Positions 54,593 to 63,274 of a DNA stretch of 64,000 nucleotides are shown one piece after another. Made by a program: the position numbers and the translations under genes. The stretch's first letter is position 1, and every line of letters starts with the position of its first letter. The notes beneath the pieces are model-generated. The model was given only the letters and a program-made list of their open reading frames with translations, searched no databases and was not told the DNA's origin. Origin of the DNA: Gammaproteobacteria bacterium (lineage in GTDB: Bacteria > Pseudomonadota > Gammaproteobacteria > Steroidobacterales > GCA-2729495); the NCBI GenBank assembly GCA_016874095.1, contig VGVH01000008.1, forward strand, positions 1 to 64,000, read 5' to 3'.

Positions 54593-54963
54593 GGGGTCCG
54601 GTAGGATACCCGCGGGCTCCGGACCCGGAGTACGGCTCGCGGAAACCTAGGTAAGCCCTTGGTCCGGTGAGTTCTTGAGGCAGGGTTGCCCGCTGCTGCC
54701 AGGCGACATAATCCGGCCGAGCCACAGCCGGGGGAAACCCTTGACGCAAAAGGTAAGACCCCAAATGGAAGTGAACCCGGAAATAGAAATGCGTTACGGT
54801 AAATACGGCTTGCGGTTGCACAGGGCGATGGGTAGCCTCTGCCTCGGAATGCTTGACGCGCCAACAGGGCGTGACGGCTGTGCTGCACGAGGGGTCGTAC
54901 GCCGTGATCTTCAGTAGCTCAGCGCCAAGGCCAGCACGATAACGACAAGTAGAACAGGGGGGC
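54593..54963. promoter_or_regulatory. divergent intergenic region, matB-like operon / PEP-CTERM gene
   Basis: This 371-bp gap must hold promoters for both flanking genes. CATAAT at 54705-54710 could be a -10 for the right-hand gene, with TTGCCC 15 bases upstream as a poor -35. A conserved-looking patch, gggggaaaccc-ttgacgcaaaagg (54730-54753), recalls parts of riboswitch cores but does not complete one. I found no small gene here; a few open frames are not supported by start sites. Confidence 0.4.
54594..54626 (-). promoter_or_regulatory. hairpin next to the matB-like start codon
   Basis: GGGTCCGG (54594-54601) and CCGGACCC (54619-54626) are perfect complements around a 17-base loop, and on the minus strand the 3' arm ends one base before the GTG start. 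The transcript could therefore fold over the ribosome-binding site. No Shine-Dalgarno sequence is present in the loop, so the role is open: translational control, or a leaderless start. Confidence 0.5.
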
Positions 54964-55782
54964 ATGCAAGTGGTTGATTTTTCTCGTGCGCGTCGCGCAC
55001 TCGCGACGGCCCTCTTGGCGGGATTCGGCTGTGTCTCCGCATCGGCAATCAACATCGACGTCAGAGGCACGCTCGGGCCTTACGGCGGATTCGGTAATTC
55101 ACTCAATTACTCCGCCGGCGGCGTGAACGTCAGCCTGTACGGCTGGGCCGAGACCGGCGCGCTGCAGACGAGCACGCCGTCGAACTTCTGGCTCTTCCAG
55201 ACTGCAGAGATTTACAGCTGGAGCACCGGCGTGGGTGTCTGCAACCGCGTCGAAGGGACGCTGGCGTCCGGTAACTGCAGCGTCAACGAACAAGAGATCG
55301 ACACCGTCGGTTCCCGCGACGACCTGATAGTGCTGTATTTCGACCAGATCGTGAGCTTCGGCAACCTGCAAGTGACGGTCGATCCCTGGGACGGCCCGGG
55401 CTCTGACCCGAACGACCGCGACCTCCGCTTCTGGGTGGCCACGGTGGCGAGCGGTGCGCCTAATCTCTCCACGTACAGCTTCAATACACTGTCCACGGCT
55501 TTCGGCACCAGCTACCTGAGTTCGGTAATCTCGAGCTACGACGCCTACACCCACCTGCTAGGTTCGGTGATCGGTCCGCTGAGCGGCAACCTGCTGATGA
55601 TCTCGGGGAACTGGTTTGACCGCAGCTGCGTGAACCGGAACTCCACCGCCGATAAAGAGTGCGAGGCTTGGCAGCTGGCATCCATCGACGTCGACGTCAA
55701 CGTCATACCGGTGCCCGCCGCCGTCTGGCTGCTGGGATCCGCGCTCGGCCTGCTGGGCTGGATGCGGCGTCGCTCGGCCTGA
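54964..55782 (+). CDS. PEP-CTERM sorting-domain protein
   Basis: A 272-residue exported protein. It has a signal peptide (R-A-L-A-T-A-L-L-A-G-F-G-C-V-S-A-S-A), an unrecognised beta-rich middle with four cysteines (C-N-R-V...G-N-C-S; S-C-V-N...K-E-C-E) and a C-terminal PEP-CTERM motif: V-P-V-P-A-A-V-W-L-L-G-S-A-L, a transmembrane stretch, then M-R-R-R. Exosortase cleaves such tails and the protein is delivered to the surface, commonly in exopolysaccharide producers. No exosortase gene is in the window. The start ATG follows AGGGGGGC closely. The stop is 2 bases from the convergent aceE stop. Confidence 0.88.
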   Translation: MQVVDFSRARRALATALLAGFGCVSASAINIDVRGTLGPYGGFGNSLNYSAGGVNVSLYGWAETGALQTSTPSNFWLFQTAEIYSWSTGVGVCNRVEGTLASGNCSVNEQEIDTVGSRDDLIVLYFDQIVSFGNLQVTVDPWDGPGSDPNDRDLRFWVATVASGAPNLSTYSFNTLSTAFGTSYLSSVISSYDAYTHLLGSVIGPLSGNLLMISGNWFDRSCVNRNSTADKECEAWQLASIDVDVNVIPVPAAVWLLGSALGLLGWMRRRSA

Positions 55783-55784
55783 GA

Positions 55785-58472
55785 TCAGTTCGGTCGATAG
55801 CCGGCCGGGCCCGTCCGGGCCGAGTCCGGCTTCTTCGCTGCAATCCCCCAGGCCTGCGCGAGTCGGGTCAGTTCCTCGGCCGCCACTACCTCGCGCCCGA
55901 GCAGCGATGCCGCAGCGTGGGCGATATCGGCTGCGCCCACTTCAAAGTGGCGACGCAGGTCCTCGCGGGATTCGCTGAGGCCGTAACCGTCGGTACCCAG
56001 TACCGTGTAGGGACCGGGAATCCACTGCGCGATCGACAGCGGCAGCGTCTTCATGTAGTCGCTTGCCGCGACGAACACGCCCGTCTCGGCGGAGAGCAGG
56101 TTCTCGACCCAGGGCCGCGAGAGGTTCCTGCCGGCGAGGCGGTTGTCCCGTTCGACCCGCAGGGCTTCGCGGCTGAGCTCGTTGTAGCTGGTCACGCTCC
56201 AGATGTCCGTTGCAATGCCGGCGGACTCCAGCAGGTTCGCGGCCTCGAGCACTTCGCTCATGATTGCGCCGCTGCCGAAGAGATGGGCCTTGCGGCCGGC
56301 CGCGGCGGCCCGGCCTGACCGGCGCAAGCAGTACATGCCGCGGACGATACCGTCGGCGACGCCTTCCGGCATCGCCGGCATGGCGTAGTTCTGGTTGTGG
56401 ATCGTGATGTAGTAGAAGACGTCCTCCTGCTTCGCGTACATGCGCTCGATACCGTCGCGGACGATGACCGCGAGTTCGTAGGCGAACGCCGGATCGTAGC
56501 TCATCATGTTCGGCACGGTGTTCGCGACCACCTGCGAGTGCCCGTCCTGGTGCTGCGGCCCCTCGCCATTGAGCGTCGTGCGACCCGAAGTGCCGCCCAG
56601 CAGGAAGCCGCGGCAGAGCATGTCGCCCGCGCTCCAGATCATGTCGCCGACACGCTGGAAGCCGAAGATCGAGTAGAAGACGTAGAACGGAATGGTGGGC
56701 ACGCCGTGCAGGGCGTAGGCCGTGCCGGCGGCAAGAAACGACGCCATCGCCCCGGCCTCGCAGATGCCTTCCTGCAGGATCTGGCCGTCCTGCGCCTCGC
56801 GGTATGGGCTCAGCGTGGTGGAGTCGACCGGGCGGTACTTCTGGCCCTCGGTGGAGAAGATGCCTGATTTCCTGAAAAGGGCTTCCATGCCGAAGGTCCG
56901 CGCCTCGTCCGGAACGATCGGGACGATGTAGCGCCCGAGTGTTTCGTGCCCGGTCAGCTTCGCGAGCATGCGCACGAACGCCATGGTCGTCGACTGCGGC
57001 CGCTCGGAGCCGCCGAGCTGTTCCTGGAACACGTCGAGTGCCGGTGCCTCGAGCGCCGGGCACTCGACCGTGCGCCGCGGCCAGCTGCCGCCGAGCGCGC
57101 CGCGCCGCGCACGCAGGTAGCGAAGCTCGGGGCTGTCGTCAGCCGGGCGGTAGAAGTCGGCGCGCCCCATGGCATCCTCCGGCAGCGGGATGCCGAGGCG
57201 ACGAGCCGTCTCGATGCGTTCTTCAGCCGTCAGGTTCTTCTTCTGGTGCACGGCGTTGGAGCCCTCGTAGCCCTGCATGCCGTAGCCCTTGATGGTCTTG
57301 ATCAGGATCGCCGTCGGTCGCCCGGTGGTCGTCGCTGCGCGCTGGAAGGCCGCATAGATCTTGCGCTGGTCGTGGCCACCGCGACGGATGCAGCGGATTT
57401 CCTCGTCCGAGAGCACCCGCATGATCTCGGCCAGCTTGCCGTCGTCCTCCACCCAGTGCTCGCGGACCTCGCTGCCGCTCGAGACGGAGTACATCTGGTA
57501 GTCGCCGTCGACCGCCCGCTCCATGCGCTCCTGCAGCACGCCTTCGTGGTCGATGGCGAAGAGCGGATCCCATTCGCCGCTCCAGATCACCTTGATGACG
57601 TTCCAGCCGGCTCCCCGGAACGAGCGCTCGAGTTCCTGGATGATCTTGCCGTTGCCGCGCACCGGGCCGTCGAGCCGCTGCAGGTTGCAGTTGACGACCA
57701 TGATGAGATTGTCGAGCCGCTCCCGCGCAGCGATGTTGATCGTGCCGAGCACTTCGGGCTCGTCAGCCTCGCCGTCGCCGATGAACGCCCAGACCTTGCC
57801 GCCGTTGGCGGGCTTGAGGCCACGGTTCTCGAGGTACTTGGCGAAGCGCGCCTGGTAGATGCCGGAGGGCGTCGACAGTCCCATCGAGGCGCAGGGCGCC
57901 TGCCAGAACTCCGGCATGTTGCGCGGATGCGGGTAGGAGGACAGGCCGCCGCCGGAGCCCAGCTCGCGCCTGAAGTTGTCGAGCTGCTGCGCGTTCAGCC
58001 GGCCCTCGAGGAAGGCCCTGGCGTAGATGCCCGGCGCTGCATGGGCCTGGATCGTGACCAGGTCGCCGCCGTAGTCCGGTCCGCGGCCGCGGAAGAAATG
58101 ATGCAGTCCGACCTCGAGCATCGTTGCAGCGGAGGCGTAGGTGCCGATGTGGCCGCCGACGCCGGTGCCGCTGTCGTAGGCGCGCAGCACCATTGCCATG
58201 GCGTTCCAGCGCAGGATGTTCTCGATGCGCTCCTCGATGGCGATGTCGCCGGGATAGGCGGGCTGTTGTGCGAGCGGAATCGTATTGCGGTAGGGCGTGT
58301 TCAGCGTCGCCTCGTCGACGATGATGTGCGCGTCGCTCAGGTAGTCGCGCAGCGCACGAAACACTGCCTTGGCACGCTCGGGCCCGTCCGCGCGCAGCAG
58401 CGACTCCATCGACTCCAGCCACTCGGCCAGTTCGATATCGCTGTGCAGGAAATCCTTCGGCCGCGTTGCCAT
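55785..58472 (-). CDS. aceE: pyruvate dehydrogenase E1 component (homodimeric)
   Basis: The 895-residue protein matches AceE over its length: the early R-Y-D/A-W-N region, the ThDP motif G-D-G-E-A-D-E-P-E...N-C-N-L-Q-R-L-D-G-P-V-R-G-N-G-K-I-I-Q-E, and the trans-ketolase-like C-terminal half. It decarboxylates pyruvate and passes the acetyl group to the E2 lipoyl domain. No aceF or lpd gene follows; downstream lies the convergent PEP-CTERM gene. The length is close to the E. coli enzyme (887 residues). Confidence 0.96.
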   Translation of the reverse strand: MATRPKDFLHSDIELAEWLESMESLLRADGPERAKAVFRALRDYLSDAHIIVDEATLNTPYRNTIPLAQQPAYPGDIAIEERIENILRWNAMAMVLRAYDSGTGVGGHIGTYASAATMLEVGLHHFFRGRGPDYGGDLVTIQAHAAPGIYARAFLEGRLNAQQLDNFRRELGSGGGLSSYPHPRNMPEFWQAPCASMGLSTPSGIYQARFAKYLENRGLKPANGGKVWAFIGDGEADEPEVLGTINIAARERLDNLIMVVNCNLQRLDGPVRGNGKIIQELERSFRGAGWNVIKVIWSGEWDPLFAIDHEGVLQERMERAVDGDYQMYSVSSGSEVREHWVEDDGKLAEIMRVLSDEEIRCIRRGGHDQRKIYAAFQRAATTTGRPTAILIKTIKGYGMQGYEGSNAVHQKKNLTAEERIETARRLGIPLPEDAMGRADFYRPADDSPELRYLRARRGALGGSWPRRTVECPALEAPALDVFQEQLGGSERPQSTTMAFVRMLAKLTGHETLGRYIVPIVPDEARTFGMEALFRKSGIFSTEGQKYRPVDSTTLSPYREAQDGQILQEGICEAGAMASFLAAGTAYALHGVPTIPFYVFYSIFGFQRVGDMIWSAGDMLCRGFLLGGTSGRTTLNGEGPQHQDGHSQVVANTVPNMMSYDPAFAYELAVIVRDGIERMYAKQEDVFYYITIHNQNYAMPAMPEGVADGIVRGMYCLRRSGRAAAAGRKAHLFGSGAIMSEVLEAANLLESAGIATDIWSVTSYNELSREALRVERDNRLAGRNLSRPWVENLLSAETGVFVAASDYMKTLPLSIAQWIPGPYTVLGTDGYGLSESREDLRRHFEVGAADIAHAAASLLGREVVAAEELTRLAQAWGIAAKKPDSARTGPAGYRPN

Positions 58473-58735
58473 GGAGCTCCACTCCGCTCATTCGTCGTTG
58501 CGCGCGAGCGCCGCTGCGCGCGATGCGCGCGCAGCATAGCGGTTTCCCGGCCGGTGGGGCGCAGGGGTCCGCCAGCCGAAGAGAATACCTGTAACGAATA
58601 GTCTATAAGCCTCTGTTTACCTGAATATTGTTATTGGCTCCAGCTGGCGGCCGACCTGCCCCCGGCGCTGTGCAGTGTCAGCCGCATCTTCTATGCTCGG
58701 CCCAGCGTTACCGAAGCCCTGCGAAAGGACTGCTG

Positions 58736-59401
58736 ATGACTGGCGAAGATGCTGCCGGGCCCTTGAGCCGGCGCGACACGCTGATGCTTGGCCTGGCCGG
58801 ACTTGCCGGTCTGATGGGCGATCGCGCGCAGGCGTCGGCCGGCGTCCACGCCGAGATCGAGGCGGTGCTGAAGCGCACGGAGGAGATCTGGAACAGCCAG
58901 CATTTCTACCGGCTGCGCGACGTCTGGGACACGGACGATCCGGAGCCGTGGTACGTGCCGGAGGAAATCGTCACGCCGTTTCGCAGCTGGCCCGAGATCG
59001 AGCGTTACTGGGGTCCGCCGATGCGCGTGTTGCGGGCGTTTCGCTGGCAGTTCTCGAACCTGCACGTGAAGTCGCTTGCTGACGATCTCGCGCTCGCCCT
59101 GTTCGATCACTACTACGAGATCGAGATCGCCATCGGCAGGCCACCCCTGCCGCCGCCGACCGCGGGATTCGACCGCTGTCTGGCGATCTTCCGCCGCAAG
59201 CCGGACGGCTGGAAGCACATCCTCTATGCGCAGTGCCCGCTCGGGCCGGACACCTATATCCGCGCGCTGCGCGAGAAGATCGTGCGTCCCGACTTCCGCG
59301 AATTCAGCGATGGCGTCGAGGAACGGTTCAGGCAGGGTCACGCCGACGGCAAGCCGCAGATTCCTGAGGACTACGATCCGAACCGGAACCGCGGCGAGTG
59401 A
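58736..59401 (+). CDS. Tat-leader NTF2-like (SnoaL-type) protein
   Basis: The 221-residue protein has a twin-arginine-type leader (P-L-S11-R12-R13-D-T-L-M-L-G-L-A-G-L-A-G). A single NTF2-like alpha+beta domain follows: E-I-E-A-V-L-K-R-T-E-E-I-W-N-S-Q-H, then L-A-D-D-L-A-L-A-L-F-D-H-Y-Y-E-I-E. NTF2-like folds include isomerases, hydrolases and small-ligand binders; no specific catalytic set is evident. AAAGGAC lies 8 bases before ATG 58736. Its stop overlaps the FMN dehydrogenase start (GTGA), so the two are coupled and probably act together outside the cytoplasm. Confidence 0.75.
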   Translation: MTGEDAAGPLSRRDTLMLGLAGLAGLMGDRAQASAGVHAEIEAVLKRTEEIWNSQHFYRLRDVWDTDDPEPWYVPEEIVTPFRSWPEIERYWGPPMRVLRAFRWQFSNLHVKSLADDLALALFDHYYEIEIAIGRPPLPPPTAGFDRCLAIFRRKPDGWKHILYAQCPLGPDTYIRALREKIVRPDFREFSDGVEERFRQGHADGKPQIPEDYDPNRNRGE

Positions 59402-60579
59402 GCGGTCGGGCGGGCACCGCTGCCGGGTCGCGTCGCGCGCTGCTGCGCTTCCTGCTGCAGTCGCCGCTGCTGCTTGCTGCCGGCGGCCTGCGTGAGGCGC
59501 TGGCCCGGCCGGAGCTGGCGATTCCCGCGAGCGCCGCCGAAGCACTCGATGTTTTCCAGATCGAGCGCGTCGCCCGACAGAAGCTCGATCCGGCGACGAT
59601 CCATTTCATCGTCAATGGCGCCGATGACGGGGCAACCGTGCTTGCGAACCGTGAGGCCTACGGCGACTGGGCGATCCGCGTGCGGCGGCTGGTCGACGTC
59701 AGCCGCGTCGATCTGTCGACCGAGGTGCTGGGCCTGCGCCTGGAAGTGCCGTTGCTGCTGGCGCCGGTCGGCAACCAGCAGTCGATACACCCCGCCGGGG
59801 AACTCGCGACCGCGCGGGCCGCGAAGCGGACCGGACACGCGATGATTGCCTCCACCGTCACGAACGCTGCCGTCGGCGAGATCGCGAAAGAGGCCGGGCA
59901 ACTGTGGTTCCAGCTCTACGCCTCGCCGGACCGGCCGCTGATGGACAAGCTGATCGGCGATGCGGAGCAGGCGGGCTGCCCGGTCGTTGCGCTGACGGTG
60001 GACTCCAACACCCGCGGCAATCGCGAGGGCGAGCGCTGGTGGGGGCGGCTGCCAGAGGCGAGGCCCCGGGAGGAACTGCGGCTTGGAAATTTCAAGGATT
60101 ATTCCGGGCCGCCGCGCATCGGCGATATTTCGCTCGACTGGAAGAAGCTCGAGTGGATCCGTGCCCGCACGCGCGTGAAGCTGGTGCTGAAGGGCATCGT
60201 CACGCGGGAGGATGCCAGGCTCGCGCGCGAGAGCGGCGTGGACGGGCTCATCGTTTCGAACCACGGCGGCCGCCAGGAGGAGAGCCTGCGCTCGACGCTG
60301 GCATCGCTGCCGGAAGTCGTGGAGGCGGTCGGCAGCGCGCTGCCCGTGCTCATGGACGGCGGCATCCGTCGCGGCACCGATGTCTTCAAGGCGCTGGCGC
60401 TCGGTGCGCGCGCCGTCTGCATCGGCCGGCCCTACCTCTGGGGGCTCGGCGCCTTCGGGGAGGAGGGCGTCGAGCGCGTACTGGTGATACTGCGCGAGGA
60501 GCTGAAGCGCATCATGCAGTTTGCCGGCACCACTTCAGTCGGTGCCATCGGCCCCGGCCATCTCGAGCGGCGACGCTAG
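59398..60579 (+). CDS. FMN-dependent alpha-hydroxy-acid dehydrogenase with Tat-like leader
   Basis: The 393-residue TIM-barrel flavoenzyme resembles lactate/glycolate/mandelate oxidases. It has A-P-V-G (122-125), Lys265 in L-V-L-K-G-I, the catalytic base His289 and substrate Arg292 in S-N-H-G-G-R-Q, then D-G-G-I-R-R-G and I-G-R-P. The usual G-G-R-Q-L-D reads G-G-R-Q-E-E here. Residues 11-35 show S-R-R-A-L-L-R-F-L-L-Q-S-P-L-L-L-A-A-G-G, a twin-arginine-like leader, so the folded flavoprotein may be exported. GTG 59398 overlaps the upstream stop. Confidence 0.88.
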   Translation: MSGRAGTAAGSRRALLRFLLQSPLLLAAGGLREALARPELAIPASAAEALDVFQIERVARQKLDPATIHFIVNGADDGATVLANREAYGDWAIRVRRLVDVSRVDLSTEVLGLRLEVPLLLAPVGNQQSIHPAGELATARAAKRTGHAMIASTVTNAAVGEIAKEAGQLWFQLYASPDRPLMDKLIGDAEQAGCPVVALTVDSNTRGNREGERWWGRLPEARPREELRLGNFKDYSGPPRIGDISLDWKKLEWIRARTRVKLVLKGIVTREDARLARESGVDGLIVSNHGGRQEESLRSTLASLPEVVEAVGSALPVLMDGGIRRGTDVFKALALGARAVCIGRPYLWGLGAFGEEGVERVLVILREELKRIMQFAGTTSVGAIGPGHLERRR

Positions 60580-60588
60580 GCGGAGCGG

Positions 60589-62223
60589 TCAGCCGGCGTC
60601 CGGCAGCGGCCGCGGCGGCGTGAGCACGGTGTCCCCGGCATCCGTCTCCGGCAGCGTGAGCGGATAGTCGCGGTTGAAGTGCAGCCCGCGGCTCTCGCGC
60701 CGCTGCTGGGCGCAGCGGATGGTGAGTTCCGCCACCAGCGCGAGGTTGCGCAGCTCGATCAGGTCGTTCGTGATGCGGAAATTCCCGTAGAACTCGCCAA
60801 TCTCCTCCAGCAGGAGCCTGACGCGATGGCGGGCCCGCTCGAGCCGCTTGTTCGTGCGCACGATGCCGACGTAGTCCCACATGAACCGGCGCAGCTCGTC
60901 CCAGTTGTGCGACACGACGACCTGTTCGTCCGTATCGGTGACCCGGCTCTCGTCCCATGCCGGCAGGCGTGCCGGCGCATCGTCCGACTGCCCGGGAGCC
61001 GCGATTGCCTGCGCTGCCGCCGTGCCGAACACGACGCACTCGAGCAGCGAATTGCTGGCAAGGCGATTGGCCCCGTGCAGCCCGGTGAAGGCGCACTCGC
61101 CCACGGCGTACAGGCCCGGCAGGTCGGTCGCCCCGTCGAGGTCCGTGACCACGCCGCCGCAGGTGTAGTGCGCCGCCGGCACGACCGGAATCGGCTGGCG
61201 GGTGATGTCGATGCCGAATTCCCGGCAGCGCGCGGCGATGTTCGGAAACTGCCGCAGCGTGTCCGCCGGATCCTTGTGGCTGATGTCGAGGTGAACGAAC
61301 TCGAAGCCACCGCGCTTCATTTCATAGTCGATCGCCCGCGCCACGATGTCGCGGGATGCCATCTCCCCGCGCGGATCGTGATCGGGCATGAAGCGGCGGC
61401 CATTCGGCAGCTTCAGGATGCCGCCTTCGCCGCGCACCGCCTCGGAAATCAGGAAGGCTTTCGCCTGAGGGTGGTAGAGGCAGGTCGGGTGGAACTGGAC
61501 GAATTCGAGGTTCGCCACGCGGCAGCCGGATCGCCAGGCCATCGCGATGCCGTCGCCCGTGGAGGTGTCCGGGTTGGTCGTGTAGAGGTAGGTCTTCGAG
61601 GCGCCGCCGGTCGCGAGAATCACGGCACGTGCAGCCAGCGTCACCACGCGCCCGCTGTCCCGCTCGAGCGCATAGACGCCGAGGCAGCGGTTGGCATCGG
61701 GCGAGCGCAGTTTCGCGGTCGTGATGAGGTCGACGGCAATGTGACCGTCGAGCACCGCGATGCGCGGATGTGCCGCCACCCGTTCCGACAATGCCTCGAC
61801 GATCGCGCGGCCCGATGCGTCGGCCGCGTGCACGACACGCCGGCGCGTGTGGCCGCCCTCCTGGGTGAGATGCAGCCCGCGACCGTCGTCCTCGGCCGTA
61901 AAGCGCACGCCCTGGGACTGCAGCCATGCGATGGCGTCGGGCCCGCCCCGGGCCACGCGCTCGACGGCGTCAGGGTGGCAGAGGCCGGCACCGGCGCGCA
62001 ACGTGTCCTCGACGTGCAGTGCCGCCGAGTCATCACTGCCGATCGCTGCGGCTATGCCGCCTTGCGCGCGCTGGCTCGAGCTCTCCGTGAATCCCTTCTT
62101 GGCGAGCAGGGTGACGTTGAGCCCGCGTTCCGCCAGCTGCAGCGCTGCCGTCATGCCGCCGAGCCCGGCGCCGATGATCAGCGCGTCGCAGGGGTTGTCG
62201 CCGCGTGCCGTGCGTGCGGTCAT
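60589..62223 (-). CDS. nadB: L-aspartate oxidase
   Basis: The 544-residue flavoprotein has the FAD motif I-I-G-A-G-L-G-G-M-T-A-A, S-S-S-Q-R-A-Q-G-G-I-A-A-A and the late G-L-H-G-A-N-R-L-A-S-N-S-L-L-E. It oxidises L-aspartate to iminoaspartate, the substrate of NadA. It starts 25 bases after the nadA stop, so nadA-nadB form one operon. No nadC is seen downstream; the next gene is convergent. Confidence 0.95.
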   Translation of the reverse strand: MTARTARGDNPCDALIIGAGLGGMTAALQLAERGLNVTLLAKKGFTESSSQRAQGGIAAAIGSDDSAALHVEDTLRAGAGLCHPDAVERVARGGPDAIAWLQSQGVRFTAEDDGRGLHLTQEGGHTRRRVVHAADASGRAIVEALSERVAAHPRIAVLDGHIAVDLITTAKLRSPDANRCLGVYALERDSGRVVTLAARAVILATGGASKTYLYTTNPDTSTGDGIAMAWRSGCRVANLEFVQFHPTCLYHPQAKAFLISEAVRGEGGILKLPNGRRFMPDHDPRGEMASRDIVARAIDYEMKRGGFEFVHLDISHKDPADTLRQFPNIAARCREFGIDITRQPIPVVPAAHYTCGGVVTDLDGATDLPGLYAVGECAFTGLHGANRLASNSLLECVVFGTAAAQAIAAPGQSDDAPARLPAWDESRVTDTDEQVVVSHNWDELRRFMWDYVGIVRTNKRLERARHRVRLLLEEIGEFYGNFRITNDLIELRNLALVAELTIRCAQQRRESRGLHFNRDYPLTLPETDAGDTVLTPPRPLPDAG

Positions 62224-62248
62224 GGGCGGGTCGCCGTCACCTGCGCGC

Positions 62249-63274
62249 TCAGTCCGTGGTGGAGGCGCGGCCGATGTCGAGCATGCGCTGCATCGAACGG
62301 CGGGCCCCGGCCGCCACCGCGGGCGCGATCTCGATCGCAGGGCTCAGGGTCTCGAGGCTCTGCAGGATCTTCGCCAGCGTGATCCGCTTCATGTGCGGGC
62401 AGAGGTTGCAGGGGCGGACGAAATTGATCTCGGGAAACTCGACCGCGACGTTGTCGCTCATCGAGCACTCGGTCACCAGCACGACGTCCTTCGGCCGCTC
62501 GTCGGCGATGTGGCGGATCATGCCGGAGGTCGAGCCGACGAAGTCCGCCTCGCGCAACACCTCCGGCGGGCATTCCGGGTGGGCCATGACGTGCACGCCC
62601 GGGCGCCCGGCGCGAAAATCGCGGATGTCCTGCGGGGTGAAGCGCTCATGGACCTCGCAGGCGCCTTCCCACAGGATCACCTCGACCTTCGTCTTGCTGG
62701 CAACGTAGCGGCCGAGGTAGCCGTCCGGCAGGAAGATGACCCGGTCCGTGCCGAGTGACTCGACGACCTTCACCGCATTGGCGGACGTACAGCAGATGTC
62801 GACTTCCGCCCGCACGTCGGCGTAGGCATTGACGTAGCAGACGACCGGCACGCCGGGATAGCGCTCGCGCAGGCGCCGGACATCGGCCGCGGTGATCGAC
62901 GCCGCCAGCGAGCAGCCGGCCTCGTAGTCGGGCAGCAGTACCGTCTTGCCGGGGCTCATGATCTTCGCGGTCTCGGCCATGAAGCGGACCCCGCACATCA
63001 CGATGACGTCCGCCGCCGTGGCGGCACCGTGCTGGGCGAGTCCCAGCGAATCGCCACGGTAATCGGCCACTCCCCAGGCGATTTCCGGCGCCTGGTAGTT
63101 GTGGGCCAGGATCACCGCATTGCGGTCCCGCTTCAGTTCGTTGATCGCGGCAATGAGCGGGGCGTGCACCGCCCACTCGGCCTCCGGGATCACGTGGCGT
63201 ATGCGCTCGTAGAGGGGACGGGTCAGCCGCTCCACCTCGGGGGTGTAGGCCGGCGCGGGGGTGGAGATGGGCAT
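62249..63274 (-). CDS. nadA: quinolinate synthase A
   Basis: The 341-residue protein condenses iminoaspartate with dihydroxyacetone phosphate using a [4Fe-4S] cluster. The three cysteine regions are present: C94 in V-M-C-G-V-R-F-M-A-E, the D-I-C-C-T-S-A-N-A pair and R-P-C-N-L-C-P-H-M-K-R-I-T. A-H-N-Y-Q-A-P-E-I near residue 57 is also typical. It is the first gene of the nadA-nadB operon. Confidence 0.95.
   Translation of the reverse strand: MPISTPAPAYTPEVERLTRPLYERIRHVIPEAEWAVHAPLIAAINELKRDRNAVILAHNYQAPEIAWGVADYRGDSLGLAQHGAATAADVIVMCGVRFMAETAKIMSPGKTVLLPDYEAGCSLAASITAADVRRLRERYPGVPVVCYVNAYADVRAEVDICCTSANAVKVVESLGTDRVIFLPDGYLGRYVASKTKVEVILWEGACEVHERFTPQDIRDFRAGRPGVHVMAHPECPPEVLREADFVGSTSGMIRHIADERPKDVVLVTECSMSDNVAVEFPEINFVRPCNLCPHMKRITLAKILQSLETLSPAIEIAPAVAAGARRSMQRMLDIGRASTTD

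Noticed and set aside
54721-54775. Possible c-di-GMP (GEMM) riboswitch, because of GACGCAAA at 54743-54750 upstream of the PEP-CTERM gene
   Set aside because: The expected second stem and the GCAAA-to-CCxxxG core spacing are absent; only a short motif matches. A covariance search would settle it.
54593-54963. Sigma-54 promoter as seen upstream of some PEP-CTERM genes
   Set aside because: No TGGCAC-N5-TTGC match; the nearest GG/GC pair has the wrong spacing.
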